DNA of 64,000 nt, taken from assembly GCA_963971405.1 (NCBI GenBank), contig OZ020489.1, positions 38,785,865 through 38,849,864 of the forward strand, written 5' to 3'. The stretch comes from Psococerastis gibbosa. Its lineage: Eukaryota; Arthropoda; Insecta; Psocodea; Psocidae. How positions within the stretch are numbered: the first letter of the stretch is position 1; the number at the start of each line of letters is the position of its first letter. Of this stretch, positions 42,590 to 53,934 are shown piece by piece. The notes below the pieces were generated by a model, which made no database searches, had not been told where the DNA came from, and worked only from the letters and a program-made list of their open reading frames with translations. The translations under genes and the position numbers were made by a program.

Positions 42590-43689
42590 TGAAAGTTATT
42601 TCTTCTGAATAAATCAAGAAATATTTGGTAAAAAGTGAAAAACAGTCTTTTTTTAATTTACCCTAATTTTCAAAACGTTTTTTAATCTCCAGAGGGAGGG
42701 GGGCAGATGGGCCAATCCATAAATTGGTACTACTGTGCTACAGTGAACAGTAGTAAAGTCTCCCACGACAGCTGCTGTTGTATACAATTGCCTGCAGCTT
42801 TGGAACAATCTCACCGCAATAATCAGTACATATACAATGCTGAATCTAATTGGAAAGGGCACCACATGGGCCTGATAACAGTAATATGTAGTTCGTGAAT
42901 CAGCCACCATCAGCAGCGCTATCTTTGGGCGCGTCAGACGCCTCCAGCTATCGCGACAGCGGTCGTCGTATATCAGCAGAATAGATCAATCGTACAGTAG
43001 GTAGCCAACTCGATCGAGAACGGGAATCGAAAACAGCCTACTTCAAGTCGATATTCTAGCGTTTTCTAGCTATGGCATCTCGGAATTCGAAACCTATCAA
43101 GTTCAAATTTCTCAGGTAGCTTCAAATTTACATTTGAGTCACCAAAGATACAATGCCGTTCTCTCGACCACGAGTCATTTTTCATGAATCGCAAAAAACT
43201 GTTGTTTTCACAACTGAATGTCTAGCGTTATGATTTGATCCTTAACACTTTTATTTTGACGTGTTTTATTAACCTACCAAAGAAATAATTCTAACTATGC
43301 ATAGCTTTCTCGATTTTGAGCAAAAAAAGAATGGAAATTGATTCTAAGAAAAAATAGAACCGATTTTGATCCTAAAATGACACTTAATTATGGTGGACCA
43401 GCGGAAACATAGTCTGACAGAACTGTTTTTGATTCAAATCAAAATTCAGGTCGACTAGATGCGCAACCAGCCAATCAAAGTAATGACACCAAAAACTCAA
43501 AATTAAATTTTTTGGAGAGAGCTCCTTTTGATTTCAGTCGACTCATTTATTAGCATGTTCAGGTAGCTCATATATTATGAATTAATGAGTAAATACAGTG
43601 GGCCTTAATCCGACACTGCCTCCTCGGCTGAAGCAGCTAATGATTGGGGTAGCACTGGAGTGGGGCACCAATCGGCTCACAATGTTGTT
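42590..43689. other. Unassigned stretch
   Basis: Opposite-strand frames at 42653-42910 overlap each other and have no motif. Nothing else recognised. Confidence 0.5.
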
Positions 43690-43716
43690 ATAATAATAAT
43701 AATAATAATAATAATA
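43690..43716. repeat. (TAA)n microsatellite
   Basis: Uninterrupted ATA/AAT iterations. Confidence 0.9.
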
Positions 43717-44054
43717 TGTGTATTGAAATTTTTTTTTTACATTACACAGGTCAGCAGTAGCCACGACAGCTACATAGCTGAAGAAGAATCAACGTACAGT
43801 ATCACTCAAATTAAAAAATAGAAATTAGAAATAAAACACAGCATTAAATAGTAATTGAACGAATGAATTAAATATTTTTTCATTAAATAAATAAATAATA
43901 ATAAAATAATAAATCAATGTCTTTTTAAATACAAACCGACCAGTTCTAAAATACAACCTGTGTGGTATCTTCTTCCGAACATCGAGGGTACAAGCCATCC
44001 CCGACATCCCCGTGGCCCGTACACCCAGTATGAGCGGAACAACTTGCATCCATC

Positions 44055-44463
44055 CCGTCCGTGGCGGAGCGTGCATGTAAGACGGGCAATTACACCGCAT
44101 TACACTCAACAAATCCTTAGAATCATAGAATGTAATCAATGTATTAAAAGCTTCGTTGAAATCTATAGGAAGCCGCGAGCAAATAAGATTGTATGAGCAT
44201 GATGTTTTCAACGCAGTCTAAGAAAATTAAGAATCTCGTCACGTTAGAATTCAAATGTTCTCTTTTTTGTTTCAAATGTTTACTTTTTAAGAAAAACATA
44301 CTAGGCCTATATAAAATGATGCGTGTTTTCTTTTTGTTTTCAAATTTATACTATTTAAGAAAATGGAACATGCTATATGAAATTTTGCGTGTTTTCTTTT
44401 TTTTTAGACTGAAATAAATATTTGCTAGCATTACACTCGCAGTTATCCCACGCTCCGCCACTG
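44055..44463. mobile_element. Non-autonomous hAT-like element (409 bp)
   Basis: Right end inverted CAGTGGCGGAGCGTGGG; left CGTGGCGGAGCGTGC after four extra bases. Perfect 8-bp duplication CATCCATC (44047-44054, 44464-44471). The interior has an ~90-bp tandem duplication (GCGTGTTTTCTTTTT blocks). Its left end crosses the 128-codon minus-strand frame at 43825-44211, showing that frame is chimeric. Confidence 0.78.
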
Positions 44464-44471
44464 CATCCATC

Positions 44472-45047
44472 AGCAACTTGTCTGTCTAATTATATTTATT
44501 CCAATTCGACAAAATAGTACTGATCGATAATAGATTATTCGAGCAATAACTATATAATCCTAAATGTAGCTAAATATTTAGTCTGCAGGATTAACCATGT
44601 GACCAGGGACGCGGGAGAGGGGCAAACGCGGGGGGGGGGGGGGGCATACACAGGGGAGGGAGTTAAGCCCTAACATGCAACTCTATACATTACACACGGC
44701 TAACCCACTTTTTAACTTGTTCAATCGTGCCTAATGGATTGTTTATATGTCATTTTAAAAGCTCAATTTTTAACAGATTTATCCACTTTTCAGTGTATAC
44801 TTTTCGAATTTTCGATCGCGAATATCTGTGTAAAAAAAGGTTCATTTAATTGGCGGTACTCCACTTTAATTTAGGGCGATTAAAAAAATATGAGTTGGTT
44901 TAATTTTTAAAGGGTCGGAGGATTTTAAGAATCAAACAAGGTAACTAGGCTACTGTACGTCACATCCCATTAGATAGTTGGATGTGCGTGGTGCTGGCCT
45001 TACCAGGTCTCCCCTTTGCCTCGTGTTGTAGTAGAACGATGTTACGT
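44472..45047. other. Unassigned stretch with a G-run
   Basis: G-run at about 44631-44644; nothing else recognised. Confidence 0.5.
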
Positions 45048-45061
45048 GTTTCATAGCTCTA

Positions 45062-45389
45062 GCCAACGGCCTTACCAAGTTGATTCCATGCGAACAGAAC
45101 ATATTTCAAACTGCAGTAAACTTAGTAATGTGCCCAGCATTGCCAGGGGAACATGGTGGGACACGATAACGCGCTGAGACTATACCAGTCCGCGTGACTT
45201 TACCATGTTCCTCAAGTGGTTCGGAATCCACAATAATCAGGAGGTCCACCCTGTCAGTCAACTCCCCTTTCCTCCGAGGTGAAGGAGTCTGCTCTTAGGG
45301 TGCCTCAAGATAACAAACAGACTCACTCCCCCCGCCAGGCTGATAGGGTTGCTTAAAGCAGAAATGCTGAAAGCAGGCGCTGAAAACAT
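45062..45389 (+). mobile_element. SINE-C copy with exact ends (328 bp)
   Basis: A 14-bp perfect duplication GTTTCATAGCTCTA (45048-45061 and 45390-45403) brackets it, so the 5' end is exactly GCCAACGGCCTTACC, the position of the 5S-like start. The 3' end is AAAGCAGGCGCTGAAAACAT. This defines the family's true boundaries. Confidence 0.92.
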
Positions 45390-45403
45390 GTTTCATAGCT
45401 CTA

Positions 45404-45779
45404 CGATTGATAGTTCCTGTGAAATTTGCTTGTGTGCACCTATATAAAGTGTTTTCCCTCCAGCTGTCTCTTGAAGCTAATAATCCCCTGTAAAGGCGCA
45501 ACTATAGGGCCACTCAAAGGCTGGTGAAACAGACCAATAAAGAACTACATGGGGCCTGTGAATATTAAACACTCTGTACCCATTCCAACCCCCTGCCGGG
45601 AAGCTTTCATTAGCTTTGTCACTTGTAGCGTCGCGACAAAGCAAATGTTTTCAGTATATACTACAACTTTTAGCTTAGTAGGCTGGATACTTTTAACTGA
45701 ATTTCTTTCTTGGGAGACTAATGGACTTTTCGCTCTTCTGTTTTTTAAAATGAAAATTTTGATGGGAAATTGGATTTGA
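45404..45779. other. Unassigned stretch
   Basis: Nothing recognised. A short frame at 45549-45779 lacks motifs. Confidence 0.5.
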
Positions 45780-45799
45780 AATTGTGAAACCCATTCGTG

Positions 45800-46262
45800 T
45801 ATCAGACAACAGCGGACTCGTATCTGTACCTGGTTAAGTCATGCTTTCGCCAGTTTCACTGCGTCAATAGTAAGTTAGTCTCAGCTTGTCCATTATAGCT
45901 TGTAGCCTCTGTAGGATGACATCGAGAACGTATACCAGTTTAATATAAATACAAAGGGTTTCACGGCCGAAGTTACATGATGAATCAGTAGAATCCGAGA
46001 TGATAGGCCGTGGACGTTCTGAAAGCGTAAAAAAGTTGCTGCTGAGCCTCTGATATACAATCTTAGAAGTCTACGCAGTTCCACTGAAGATGTCACCGCA
46101 GATGTTGACGAAACGTTTGGAAGCTCGCTTTTAGAACGACCACGGCCTATCGTCCCGGATTCTACTGATTCACCACTTATACCAGTTTGCCACTGGCCAA
46201 AAATTCATGCGGATACAATATAAATAATGTCCGAAATCCATGGGGTCGTTGGCATTGGACCT
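45800..46262 (-). repeat. Rep-K copy interrupted by Rep-T
   Basis: Outside the insertion it matches 49641-49845 inverted: CTCAGCTTGTCCATTATAGC, GAGAACGTATACCAGTTTGC and CCATGGGGTCGTTGGCATTG. Confidence 0.8.
45942..46178 (-). mobile_element. Rep-T insertion (237 bp, 10-bp duplication)
   Basis: ATACCAGTTT at 45932-45941 and 46179-46188 flanks it. It has inverted arms (GTAGAATCCGAGATGATAGG versus CCTATCGTCCCGGATTCTAC) and a core with CTGAAGATGTC, ATGTTGACGAAACG. A second copy lies at 60105. The variable-length duplication and A/T-rich minus-strand 3' end suggest retroposition. Confidence 0.8.
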
Positions 46263-46284
46263 ATGGGTATTTTATGTAGTATTA

Positions 46285-46642
46285 TATGGTATATATAACA
46301 CTGACATTAAATTAACTTTGGTTGAAGAGGTAAATGTCTGCCGCCAGTGGAACTCCCTAGATAAGGAAATTAGATCGCAGCCAAAGATTCGTGGGTTCAA
46401 AAGCCAGTTGCTGAAAAAATTACTAGGAACAGAATAGGTTTAGAATAAGAATACTGTCTAGATATTTACTGTGTTTTTTTTTTTTTACGTCACGTCACTT
46501 TAGAATAAGTTCTTTTTATGCATTGTTAGAATAAGATTGTTTACGTTAAGCGTATGTATTTGGTAAATTGTATTGTTTTTGGATGTGGGTTAGGCAGAAA
46601 AAGACTTTCTAGTCTTAAGTCTCGCCCCGTAAATATAAGACG

Positions 46643-46681
<39 letters not shown>

Positions 46682-46860
46682 CTCCTCGTTATATAACCGA
46701 AATTAGAAGATATGGAAAAAACTGTAGAGGATTTGGCGATTACTGGACTTGTCGGGGCTTGTGGTCCAGCGGTTAAGACGACGCCCCGGTTAGGCGTAGA
46801 TTGTGGGTTCGAACCCCGCCAAGCCCAGTTTTTTCCATATCCTCTAATTTTGGCACTATA
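46285..46860 (+). repeat. Fold-E copy 3 with full tRNA-like core, split by a LINE 3' end
   Basis: The head (TTAAATTAACTTTGGTTGAA, 46307-46331) and main part (46681-46860) are separated by a LINE fragment; compare the intact order at 56940. The core 46755-46828 folds as a tRNA: acceptor GGGCTTG/CAAGCCC, D arm GTC/GAC, ACGCC/GGCGT stem, T arm GTGGGTTCGAACCCCGC. Arms AAATTAGAAGATATGGAAAA and inverse flank it. The anticodon loop CCGGTTA lacks T33, so it is not a normal tRNA. Confidence 0.75.
46332..46680 (+). pseudogene. Non-LTR retrotransposon 3' end, 5'-truncated
   Basis: The frame VCRQWNSLDKEIRSQPKIRG, then FKSQLLKKLLG and a stop at 46437, is the typical C-terminal end of CR1/L2-like reverse transcriptases (WNSLP-E-I-x-S-x-P-S-x-x-x-FK pattern). 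A 200-bp 3' UTR and a (TTA)n tail (46645-46680) follow. Only the final ~35 codons survive. Confidence 0.8.
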
Positions 46861-47139
46861 AGTAGGATCATAAAAAGTCCTTCAAAAATTGGACTTATAT
46901 AATATATATATAATATATAATATATAATAATAATTGCACAACAGCGCACCTTGTATGTCAGGGAATCATTTTGTGTTGCGGTTGTGCTCGCAATATTTCT
47001 TGTGATTTCTTATTATAAGAAGAACTAATTTTACAACTGGACAACAGTTTATGAGTGGAAATTGTACCGGCCGATGACGGCCATTTTATTTTATTATTAT
47101 TGTTTTAAGAAACACACAGGTACATTGCAGTATTATATG
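46861..47139. other. Unassigned AT-rich stretch
   Basis: AT dinucleotide-rich at about 46895-46930; nothing else. Confidence 0.5.
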
Positions 47140-47144
47140 ATATA

Positions 47145-47262
47145 CAGTATATAACACTGAAATTAAATTAACTTTTGGTTGACAACGGAAATTAGCGAAT
47201 ACAGAAAAAAGTTGAGTGGCGGGATTCGAACCCATGATCTACGCCTATCCGTGTCGTCGTCA
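47145..47262 (-). repeat. Fold-E copy 4 (half)
   Basis: Head AAATTAACTTTTGGTTGA, then GGCGGGATTCGAACCCATGA and CTACGCC, i.e. the tRNA-like part inverted. The second arm is replaced by SINE-D at 47262. Confidence 0.7.
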
Positions 47263-47460
47263 TAACAGTCAGGACCGGTAGAGTAGTTGTAAAGACTCCG
47301 AATTCCACTCGAACGGTTGTTGGTTCGAGTCCCACACTGGCTAAATTTGCCATGCTTCGGAGGGCATGTAAAGCAGGCGGTCCCGGGCCTTCATAGTTGA
47401 GTGTAAGAGAGGTTGGCTTAGTAATATAACAAAAAGTCCTTATTTATTTTAATTGGACTG
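47262..47460 (+). mobile_element. SINE-D copy
   Basis: GGTAGAGTAGTTGTAAAGACTC, box B GGTTCGAGTCC, GCCATGCTTCGGAGGGCAT and a TTATTTATTTT tail. A short deletion removes the TTATAGCCC block. Confidence 0.82.
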
Positions 47461-48168
47461 GACCCAAGGCCAATTTTGAAAACAAAAAACAAAGACACGA
47501 CTGCGGATGGGTAATTGCAGACCCTGATGAAAATCCGTAATGAGGAGAGAGGGCAGTGTAGGAGAGAAATCTACTGGCCAATTTTTATTTAGATCAAAAA
47601 TGCTTCTCAAAAGTAACAATTCAAAAATTTCACAAAATTAACAGAAAGCCAAGATTTACGATTTAGTCAGCAATCCTATTTTTAAACCAAATAATTTAAT
47701 TGTCTGGGAAATGGAGTGGACTATGGGGTATAAGAGAAGAATAGTAATAGCTGAAATGCTGTTAAAACGTTCGGAACGCCGGGCACGAAGTGGGGCTTGA
47801 TTACAACCGAACGTCCGAACGGATGTCCGTCCTGCTCCCTCCGCTATACACCCATATTGTGGACACTAGTCAATTTTATTTTTTTATTCGTATCAAGTTC
47901 AAAAAGATGACAGGAAGTATATTTTTAACATCTGAAAACAAACGAAATTACAGGCTCTTTATGCTATTTTTTATAGTGACAGTTCCGGTCTTAATTTCGG
48001 TAAGAATTACGATTTTGCATTATTCTTGGTATTTTGGGAATGGATGAAAATCTGTTTTGCACGGTACTCTTCATCGACAATGGCTCAATCTTGCTGCTTT
48101 CAGTATTGAATTGAATAGGATTCTTTGGCTTATTATTAGTTTAAGCTTCAGGTTAAAATTTATAGTAA
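47461..48168. other. Unassigned stretch
   Basis: The frame 47790-48047 has one hydrophobic stretch but no supported gene structure. Confidence 0.45.
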
Positions 48169-48171
48169 TAA

Positions 48172-48552
48172 GGTGCCCATTCCATTGACCGGCTAGGGCT
48201 ATTTCCAAAACGGTGACGTGGTAGCAGACACTCAAGACTTAGGTAGCGTCTCCACCGACCTCGCATTGCAGAATTGACGGAAATGTTTATTTTCCTCTAT
48301 GCCATAGTTAAAATTGTTCAATGATCATACAATAAAATCAAAACAAACAAACTAAAATTAAAAAATGGCATCATGGGATATGTTAATTACAAACATTTTA
48401 ATAGATTTCTATAAAAAGAAAAACAAACATTTCCATCAATGTCACTTGCAATCTGCAATGCGAGGTCGGTGGAGACGCTACCTAAGTCTTGAGTGTCTGC
48501 TACCACGTCACCGTTTTGGAAATAGCCCTAGCCGGTCAATGGAATGGGCGCC
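48172..48552. mobile_element. MITE-A copy 4 (381 bp, TAA duplication)
   Basis: GGTGCCCATTCCATTGACC to GGAATGGGCGCC with TAA at 48169-48171 and 48553-48555. The open frame inside (48365-48652) is also partly present in the other copies and is not a gene. Confidence 0.88.
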
Positions 48553-48713
48553 TAACCGGCAGCTGTACTCCTTGAAACAAGTCCCTGCACATAAGTTCGT
48601 GATTTGCCGACGCCTTTTCTATTGTGTTTTGTTACAGTCTCTCACATACTAGAATAGATATAAAATTGTGATATGTAAGTATAGTGGAGTGAAGCTGGGA
48701 ACGACCCTGGTAA

Positions 48714-49097
48714 GGCTCCCATTCCACCTACCGGCTAGGGCTATTTACAAAAACAGTGACGTGGTAGCAGACATTCAAGACTTAGGCGGGGTTTCCACCG
48801 ACCTCGCATTGCTGAATTGACGGAAATGTTTATTTTACCCTATGTCATAGTTAAAATTGATCAATGATCATACAGTAAAATAAATCACAAACAAACTAAA
48901 ATTAAAAAATGGCGTCATGGGATATGTTAAGTACAAACATTTTAATAGATTTCTATAAAAAGAAAAATTCTAATTTCCGTCAATGTCATTTGCATTCTGC
49001 AATGCGAGGTCGGTGGAAACGCCACCTAAGTCTTGAATGTCTGCTACCACGTCACCGTTTTTGTAAATAGCCCTAGCCGGTCGGTGGAATGGGCGCC
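48714..49097. mobile_element. MITE-A copy 5
   Basis: GGCTCCCATTCCACCTACC to GGTGGAATGGGCGCC. TAA on the left, TTA on the right. Only 161 bp from copy 4. Confidence 0.85.
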
Positions 49098-49640
49098 TTA
49101 GCAGGGTGAGCCACCAGCCACCCAGGGTCTATATGTTTAGCTTGTAGTACAGTGTAGTTTTATTTATTGTTTTTGTGTCTTGTGTTTTATACCCTGCCTT
49201 GAATTTTTTATTATATCGTGAGTCGTAGAGCTGTATACACGCTCCATATTTTCAGTGATAGCGGTAGTCTCCCCATTATAGGCCAGGCTGCCACAGTCTC
49301 TCGAACAGTGTTCTTAGAGATTTCTTGACAGTTTTGGAAGCGGGTTTGAAGCCGACCGCAGGAAAGCACACGGTTTTCCCGTAGAAACGACCGACCATAA
49401 AAATCTTTTTCGTTCCTCGTCAAACTATGTTTCCGTATCTTAACCGTGAGCAGCAACTCGGCTTCTGTATCAATTCGCCTCAGAACCTCGGTATTAGAGA
49501 CACGATCTCTTCAAGATATGTCCATCATTCGGTAGGCAGTATGCCCACATTTCAAAATCACTGATTATGTTCTACATAGCTAGGGCCAACGTCCATCCCT
49601 ACATATTATAGAAAGCGATTGCTAGTAATATTTGAAGGAC
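49098..49640. other. Unassigned stretch
   Basis: An 81-codon minus-strand frame (49456-49211) is unrecognised. No splice evidence. Confidence 0.45.
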
Positions 49641-49845
49641 TTTTTATGTATACTTATGATGGCCCATAGGTGCCTTGTCCATTGCCAACGACCCCATGGA
49701 TTTCGGGAATTATTTGTATTGTTTCCGTTTGAATTTTTGGCCATTGGCAAACTGGTATACGTTCTCGATGTCAACCTACACCGACTACAAGCGATAATGG
49801 ACAAGCTGAGACAAGCTTACCATTGACGCAATGCAATGAAACAGG
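49641..49845 (+). repeat. Rep-K copy, reference
   Basis: TTGTCCATTGCCAACGACCC, AACTGGTATACGTTCTCGAT and GATAATGGACAAGCTGAGAC are shared with 25385, 27925, 45800 (minus) and 63095. Unclassified, non-coding, about 200-250 bp. Confidence 0.75.
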
Positions 49846-49984
49846 GGAAAGCATGACTTTCTGTCTAGTGTACGCTTCAAACACTTCGTGATGAGGGGGG
49901 GGGGATCCGGACCCTCTGGAGACCCCTTATGGCTACATCCTTGGATATCCCCTATCCCAAAGCACTGAATTGATTGAATTGATC

Positions 49985-50711
49985 GATGGGATTTCACATA
50001 ACAGACCAAGACATTGTAACAATAGTGATAATGATAGGGCATGCAATAAATTGGAGGGTGAATTTTCCATAATTTCTTCAAAAAATATTTATTTGGGAAA
50101 GCAACCTGTTTGGTTTTGTTACTCAATTTAACACCTAAACCATACCTGAAGGTCGATATCATCATTAGAAAGGTTCCAAAGAAAAATTATATTTGAGTCA
50201 TTTTTCATGCAAATCGAGTTATTTTTATTTTTTTACCCCCAGAAGCAAACTATCAAGGTAGAAGCGACCCACTGCATTTTGTTAACATTAATAACGACAA
50301 CAATATATGTGAATTGAAGAGAAATCGTTGGAGCCGTTTTGAGAAATAATTTGTTTAGAAGTTTCTTTTTTAGTTTTTAGTAAATAAAACCCCTCAGAAT
50401 CGAGTTAGCCCAAACTAAAATTTTTTTCCTGAGGTATGATTTTTTCCAACCTACATCCCAAATTTCATCAAAATCGGCAGAGTAGTTTGCCCGGAAATCT
50501 AGGAACAGACAGACAGAGTGACAGACAGAGCGACAGAGTGACAGACAGAGCGACAGAGCGACAGAGCGACAGAGCGACAGACAGACATTTCGTAAAATCC
50601 ACTTTTCTTGGTTCCTGGGACGTCAAATCGTGTAAATCCGTTGAAATCTCGGAGTCGAAAATTTGGACCATCACAATGCTTTCCATATACTACGTATAAA
50701 TTGGAAAGCAA
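49985..50711 (+). mobile_element. Rep-B copy 6, 5'-altered
   Basis: From GACATTGTAACAATAGTGAT to ATAAATTGGAAAGCAAAA. The normal 5' end is missing. The (ACAG)n site has expanded into ACAG/AGCG-type iterations at 50508-50585. It belongs to the subfamily without TGACGTCA. Confidence 0.8.
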
Positions 50712-50734
50712 AAACGATTGGTAACATTGGGGAT

Positions 50735-50845
50735 GAGTTGACCCGAACCCGGCGGAAATAAATTTTTGTCCTGTAGTCGCGATCCTCAGTCTTGCGGTTC
50801 ACAGTCTAACCCTCTACTAACTGAACCACCGCGGTACGGTACCGT
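50735..50845 (-). repeat. tRNA-like sequence, SINE-like
   Basis: On the minus strand GCGGTGGTTCAGTTAGTAGA is box A-like and GAGGATCGCGACTAC is box B-like, about 40 nt downstream. No good cloverleaf was derived. No second copy seen. Confidence 0.5.
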
Positions 50846-51538
50846 ATTATAAACAGTAAGTCGATTTATTCCATTGGCTGATTGAAAAAGATAGGCTAAT
50901 AGTGACTAAAGCTTTATCTACTGTGCCTCTCTGGAAAAAATTTACTCAGAGCCCCAATGTATTCATAATGGCCCGAGAATAAATTTAAAAACTCAGTTAA
51001 CCCTAATTGGTTTTCTGTTGGCTTCCAAGTCGGGAAGTTCGCATTGTAAAAAGACTTTAATTTTTAATCCCAACTCTACAAGCCGCTGTATCATTTTTAA
51101 AGGGAGATATGTTGAAATTTTGAAATGTTTGAAGGTTCCGCTGTCAATGGAAAATAGAATAGAGAGGGTTGTTATATTAGGGGAGCGCGGGGGGGCGAAC
51201 GCCATTTTTATACGAAAATGATCAGATCTCCTTCTAGTTGATACGTTTCCACTGGGAACATGTATTTGATATTTGTTGTATTGTAGTTACCGCTGATTTC
51301 GATTCATTCTGAGCTTATACACCGGATTTCCCCGGAAACTCTCAGAATCTACCTATTGTTAAGTAATATTTGTTCGGCATAAATTAGGGTCTTTTTTAAT
51401 GTTTGAAGTTTTAATGAGGTGCGCTGTTGGAATTCAGAGTTGAGAAAATTATAAGCTACAATAATGCGTACAGTGAATGGTGGTGAATAGAGTCATGTTG
51501 GTGAAATGGGGAAAAATTGAGGAGTGCGAGGGCAGCAC
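50846..51538. other. Unassigned stretch
   Basis: Complementary frames at 50993-51221 are a strand shadow of each other. No feature supported. Confidence 0.45.
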
Positions 51539-52703
51539 AAAAACTAACTAAAAGTAGCCTAATTTCGACTGGACCCCCCCCCCTCTCTCAGCATTCCTGG
51601 GGGTGCCCTAAGGTGGCTTAGAACCAAACAAATACAAAATGTAAGTTTTGACCCGATTCACCACCATGACAGTTGGACATGGTGTTCAAATTGTTCACTT
51701 TGAGAAGTTGCTGAAGGTCAAGTTCCAAAACTAACTATAAGTAGCCTAATTACGAATGGATCCCCCCCCTCTCAGCATTTCTGGGGGTGCCCTTGTGGCA
51801 TAGAACCAAACAAATACAAAGCGTAAATTTTGACTTGATTTCCACCATTACGGCAAGATGGGCAAAATCGACATGGTGTTCAAATTGTTCCAAAAAGAAG
51901 CAATCAGTTGCGTCAAGCTATGCCGTGGCATGGAGTAGGCTTGCTGAATGTTTTCATTCGAAACCTACTCTTCTAGGAATTCTAGCATTTTCTCTCATGT
52001 GGAAAATGTTGTGTATCATTTACAGCCGGGCGCTTTCCAGGAACAAGTGACACGTAAAACTAACTAAAAGTAGCCTAATTTCGACAGGATCCCCCCTCAG
52101 CATTACTGTGGGCGCCCTTGGGGCTTCGAACCAAACAAATACAAAGTGTAATTTTTGACCCGATTCACTACCGTGACGTCAAGATGGACATGGTGTTCAA
52201 ATTTTTCACTTAGAGAAGTTGCTGAAGCAATCAATTTCGTCAACCTATGCCATAGTATGGCTTGGTCAATGTTTTCATTCGAAACCTACTCTTCTAGGAA
52301 TTCTAGCATTTTCTCTCATGTGGAAAAATGGTGTGTATCATTTACAGCCGGGCGCTTTCCACGAACTAGTGACGCGTAAAACTAACTAAAAGTAGCCTAA
52401 TTTCGACTGGATCCCCCCTCAGCATTCCTGTGGGCGCCCTTGGGGCTTAGAACCAAACAAATACAAAGTGTAGGTTTTGACTCGATTCACCACCATGACG
52501 GCAAGATGGACATGGTGTTCAAATTGTTCACTTAGAGAAGTTGCTGAAGCAATCAATTTCGTCAACCAATGCCATAGTATGGCTTGCTGAATGTTTTCAT
52601 TCGAAACCTACCCTTCTAGGAATTCTAGCATTTTCTCTCATGTGGAAAAATGTTGTGTATCATTTACAGCCGGGTGCTTTCCAGGAACAAGTGACGCGTA
52701 TAC
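51539..52703 (+). repeat. ~325-bp satellite-like tandem array, about 3.6 units
   Basis: AACTAACTAAAAGTAGCCTA opens units at about 51540, 51729 (first unit shortened to ~190 bp), 52058 and 52379. Each full unit contains CTCAGCATTCCTG, GGACATGGTGTTCAAATT, ATGTTTTCATTCGAAACCTA and TTTACAGCCGGGCGCTTTCC. Similarity between units is high, suggesting recent expansion. Frames are broken differently in each unit. Confidence 0.88.
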
Positions 52704-52848
52704 TATCAGGGAACACGTTAATTGGCTACATAATATGTTCCAGCTCAGGGCCATATCCAGGATTGTTATAAGGGTCTAGACTCGTATGTGTACTTGGTTA
52801 AGTCATGCTTTCGTCTGTTATATATTAAAAATGTATAAAATTATATAT

Positions 52849-53100
52849 GAGCTTGGTTACAAAGGTGGCTAACTCCATTTTTTAAAAAAAATGGGGTTTT
52901 GATCCGACCTTGCAGAAAATTTTAATGTCCACCTGCACGTTGTACGAGTATAATAAAGTGACAAAAGCAGCCAGATTGCGCACAGAAGCGCTGAGAAGTC
53001 TAGGGTTACCTATAAACTTAATGCAATTTTCAACAGAAAATCCACTCTCCTGAAAAATTCTACATCTTGGAGTTGCCCATGTTTGTAAACAGCCTCTTCA
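52849..53100. mobile_element. MITE-R copy 2
   Basis: GAGCTTGGTTACAAAGGTGG and TTTTGATCCGACCTTGCAG to GTTTGTAAACAGCCTCTTC. Same length and order as 20321-20564. Confidence 0.8.
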
Positions 53101-53119
53101 TATATAGATTACAATATAT

Positions 53120-53599
53120 CAGCAGCCCCATCATGGCGATTTTAATACCCGGGTTAATATAATACCATGTCACGTGATGGTATTAATTCAATTGTTTAAA
53201 ATAAATGAACAGCAAATTTCAGATTTTTTAATGTTTGATGTTGGTAATCGTCCCAAGAGTGCTAAGCGCGGAAAATTCAAATTATGCGTATTTAAACAAT
53301 TGAATGATCTTTTGCTATATTTTTGGTGAGTTTCTTAATTTTTTTTCTGCCTTAGATTTAGACAAATTATTTATAATTCTTAATACATTACCTACTTCAA
53401 AATGAAAACTTGTTTATTTCTAGGGTAATATGTGTTTATATTTGCTATTTATATTTGCTACAGCAGCGTCGCGTCAGTTCAGTTCTTCAGTACAGTATTG
53501 CCAGCATCACAATTAAAAAAATTTTGAAATTAAATTAATATCATCACGTGACATAGTATTATATTAACCGCGGTATTAAAATCGCCATGATCGGGCTGC
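53120..53599. mobile_element. MITE-F copy 2 (short form)
   Basis: CAGCAGCCCCATCATGGCGA and ACCATGTCACGTGATGGTAT, mirrored by TATTAAAATCGCCATGATCG and GGGCTG. Lacks the ~450-bp interior of copy 1. Confidence 0.8.
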
Positions 53600-53934
53600 A
53601 GTTGCATATTTTATGGACTATTTTCATATCTTTGCGTCTGCGAAACAACGAATTATTTGTACTGTTTTCTACAAAGACTAGGTCGTAATTTGCTTACAAA
53701 ATATTCAGAAATCACTGCCTTAAAGTACCCTTTGTTGGGTTATGCCGAGGATCGGTTATTAATTCATGGATAAAATAATTCACATTTTGAACTCATAGCT
53801 GTGTATTCTCCATCTTTTTAGTAAGTAAGTAAACAACATCCTAAACAATGTCACAGACAAACAATGTCATAGACAAACAAAATATTATCAAATTAATATT
53901 TATTTTCATTATTATTATTTTAATTGTATTATTA

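Noticed and set aside
43825..44211. 128-codon minus-strand frame
   Set aside because: The left end of a hAT-like element (44055-44463, with CATCCATC duplication) lies inside it, so the frame is an accidental fusion of element and flank.
48365..48652. 95-codon frame
   Set aside because: Lies mostly in MITE-A; similar partial frames occur in other copies without conservation of coding.
50508..50585. Short direct repeats resembling a CRISPR-like array
   Set aside because: It is a CAGACAGAG-type microsatellite expansion within Rep-B; no spacers.
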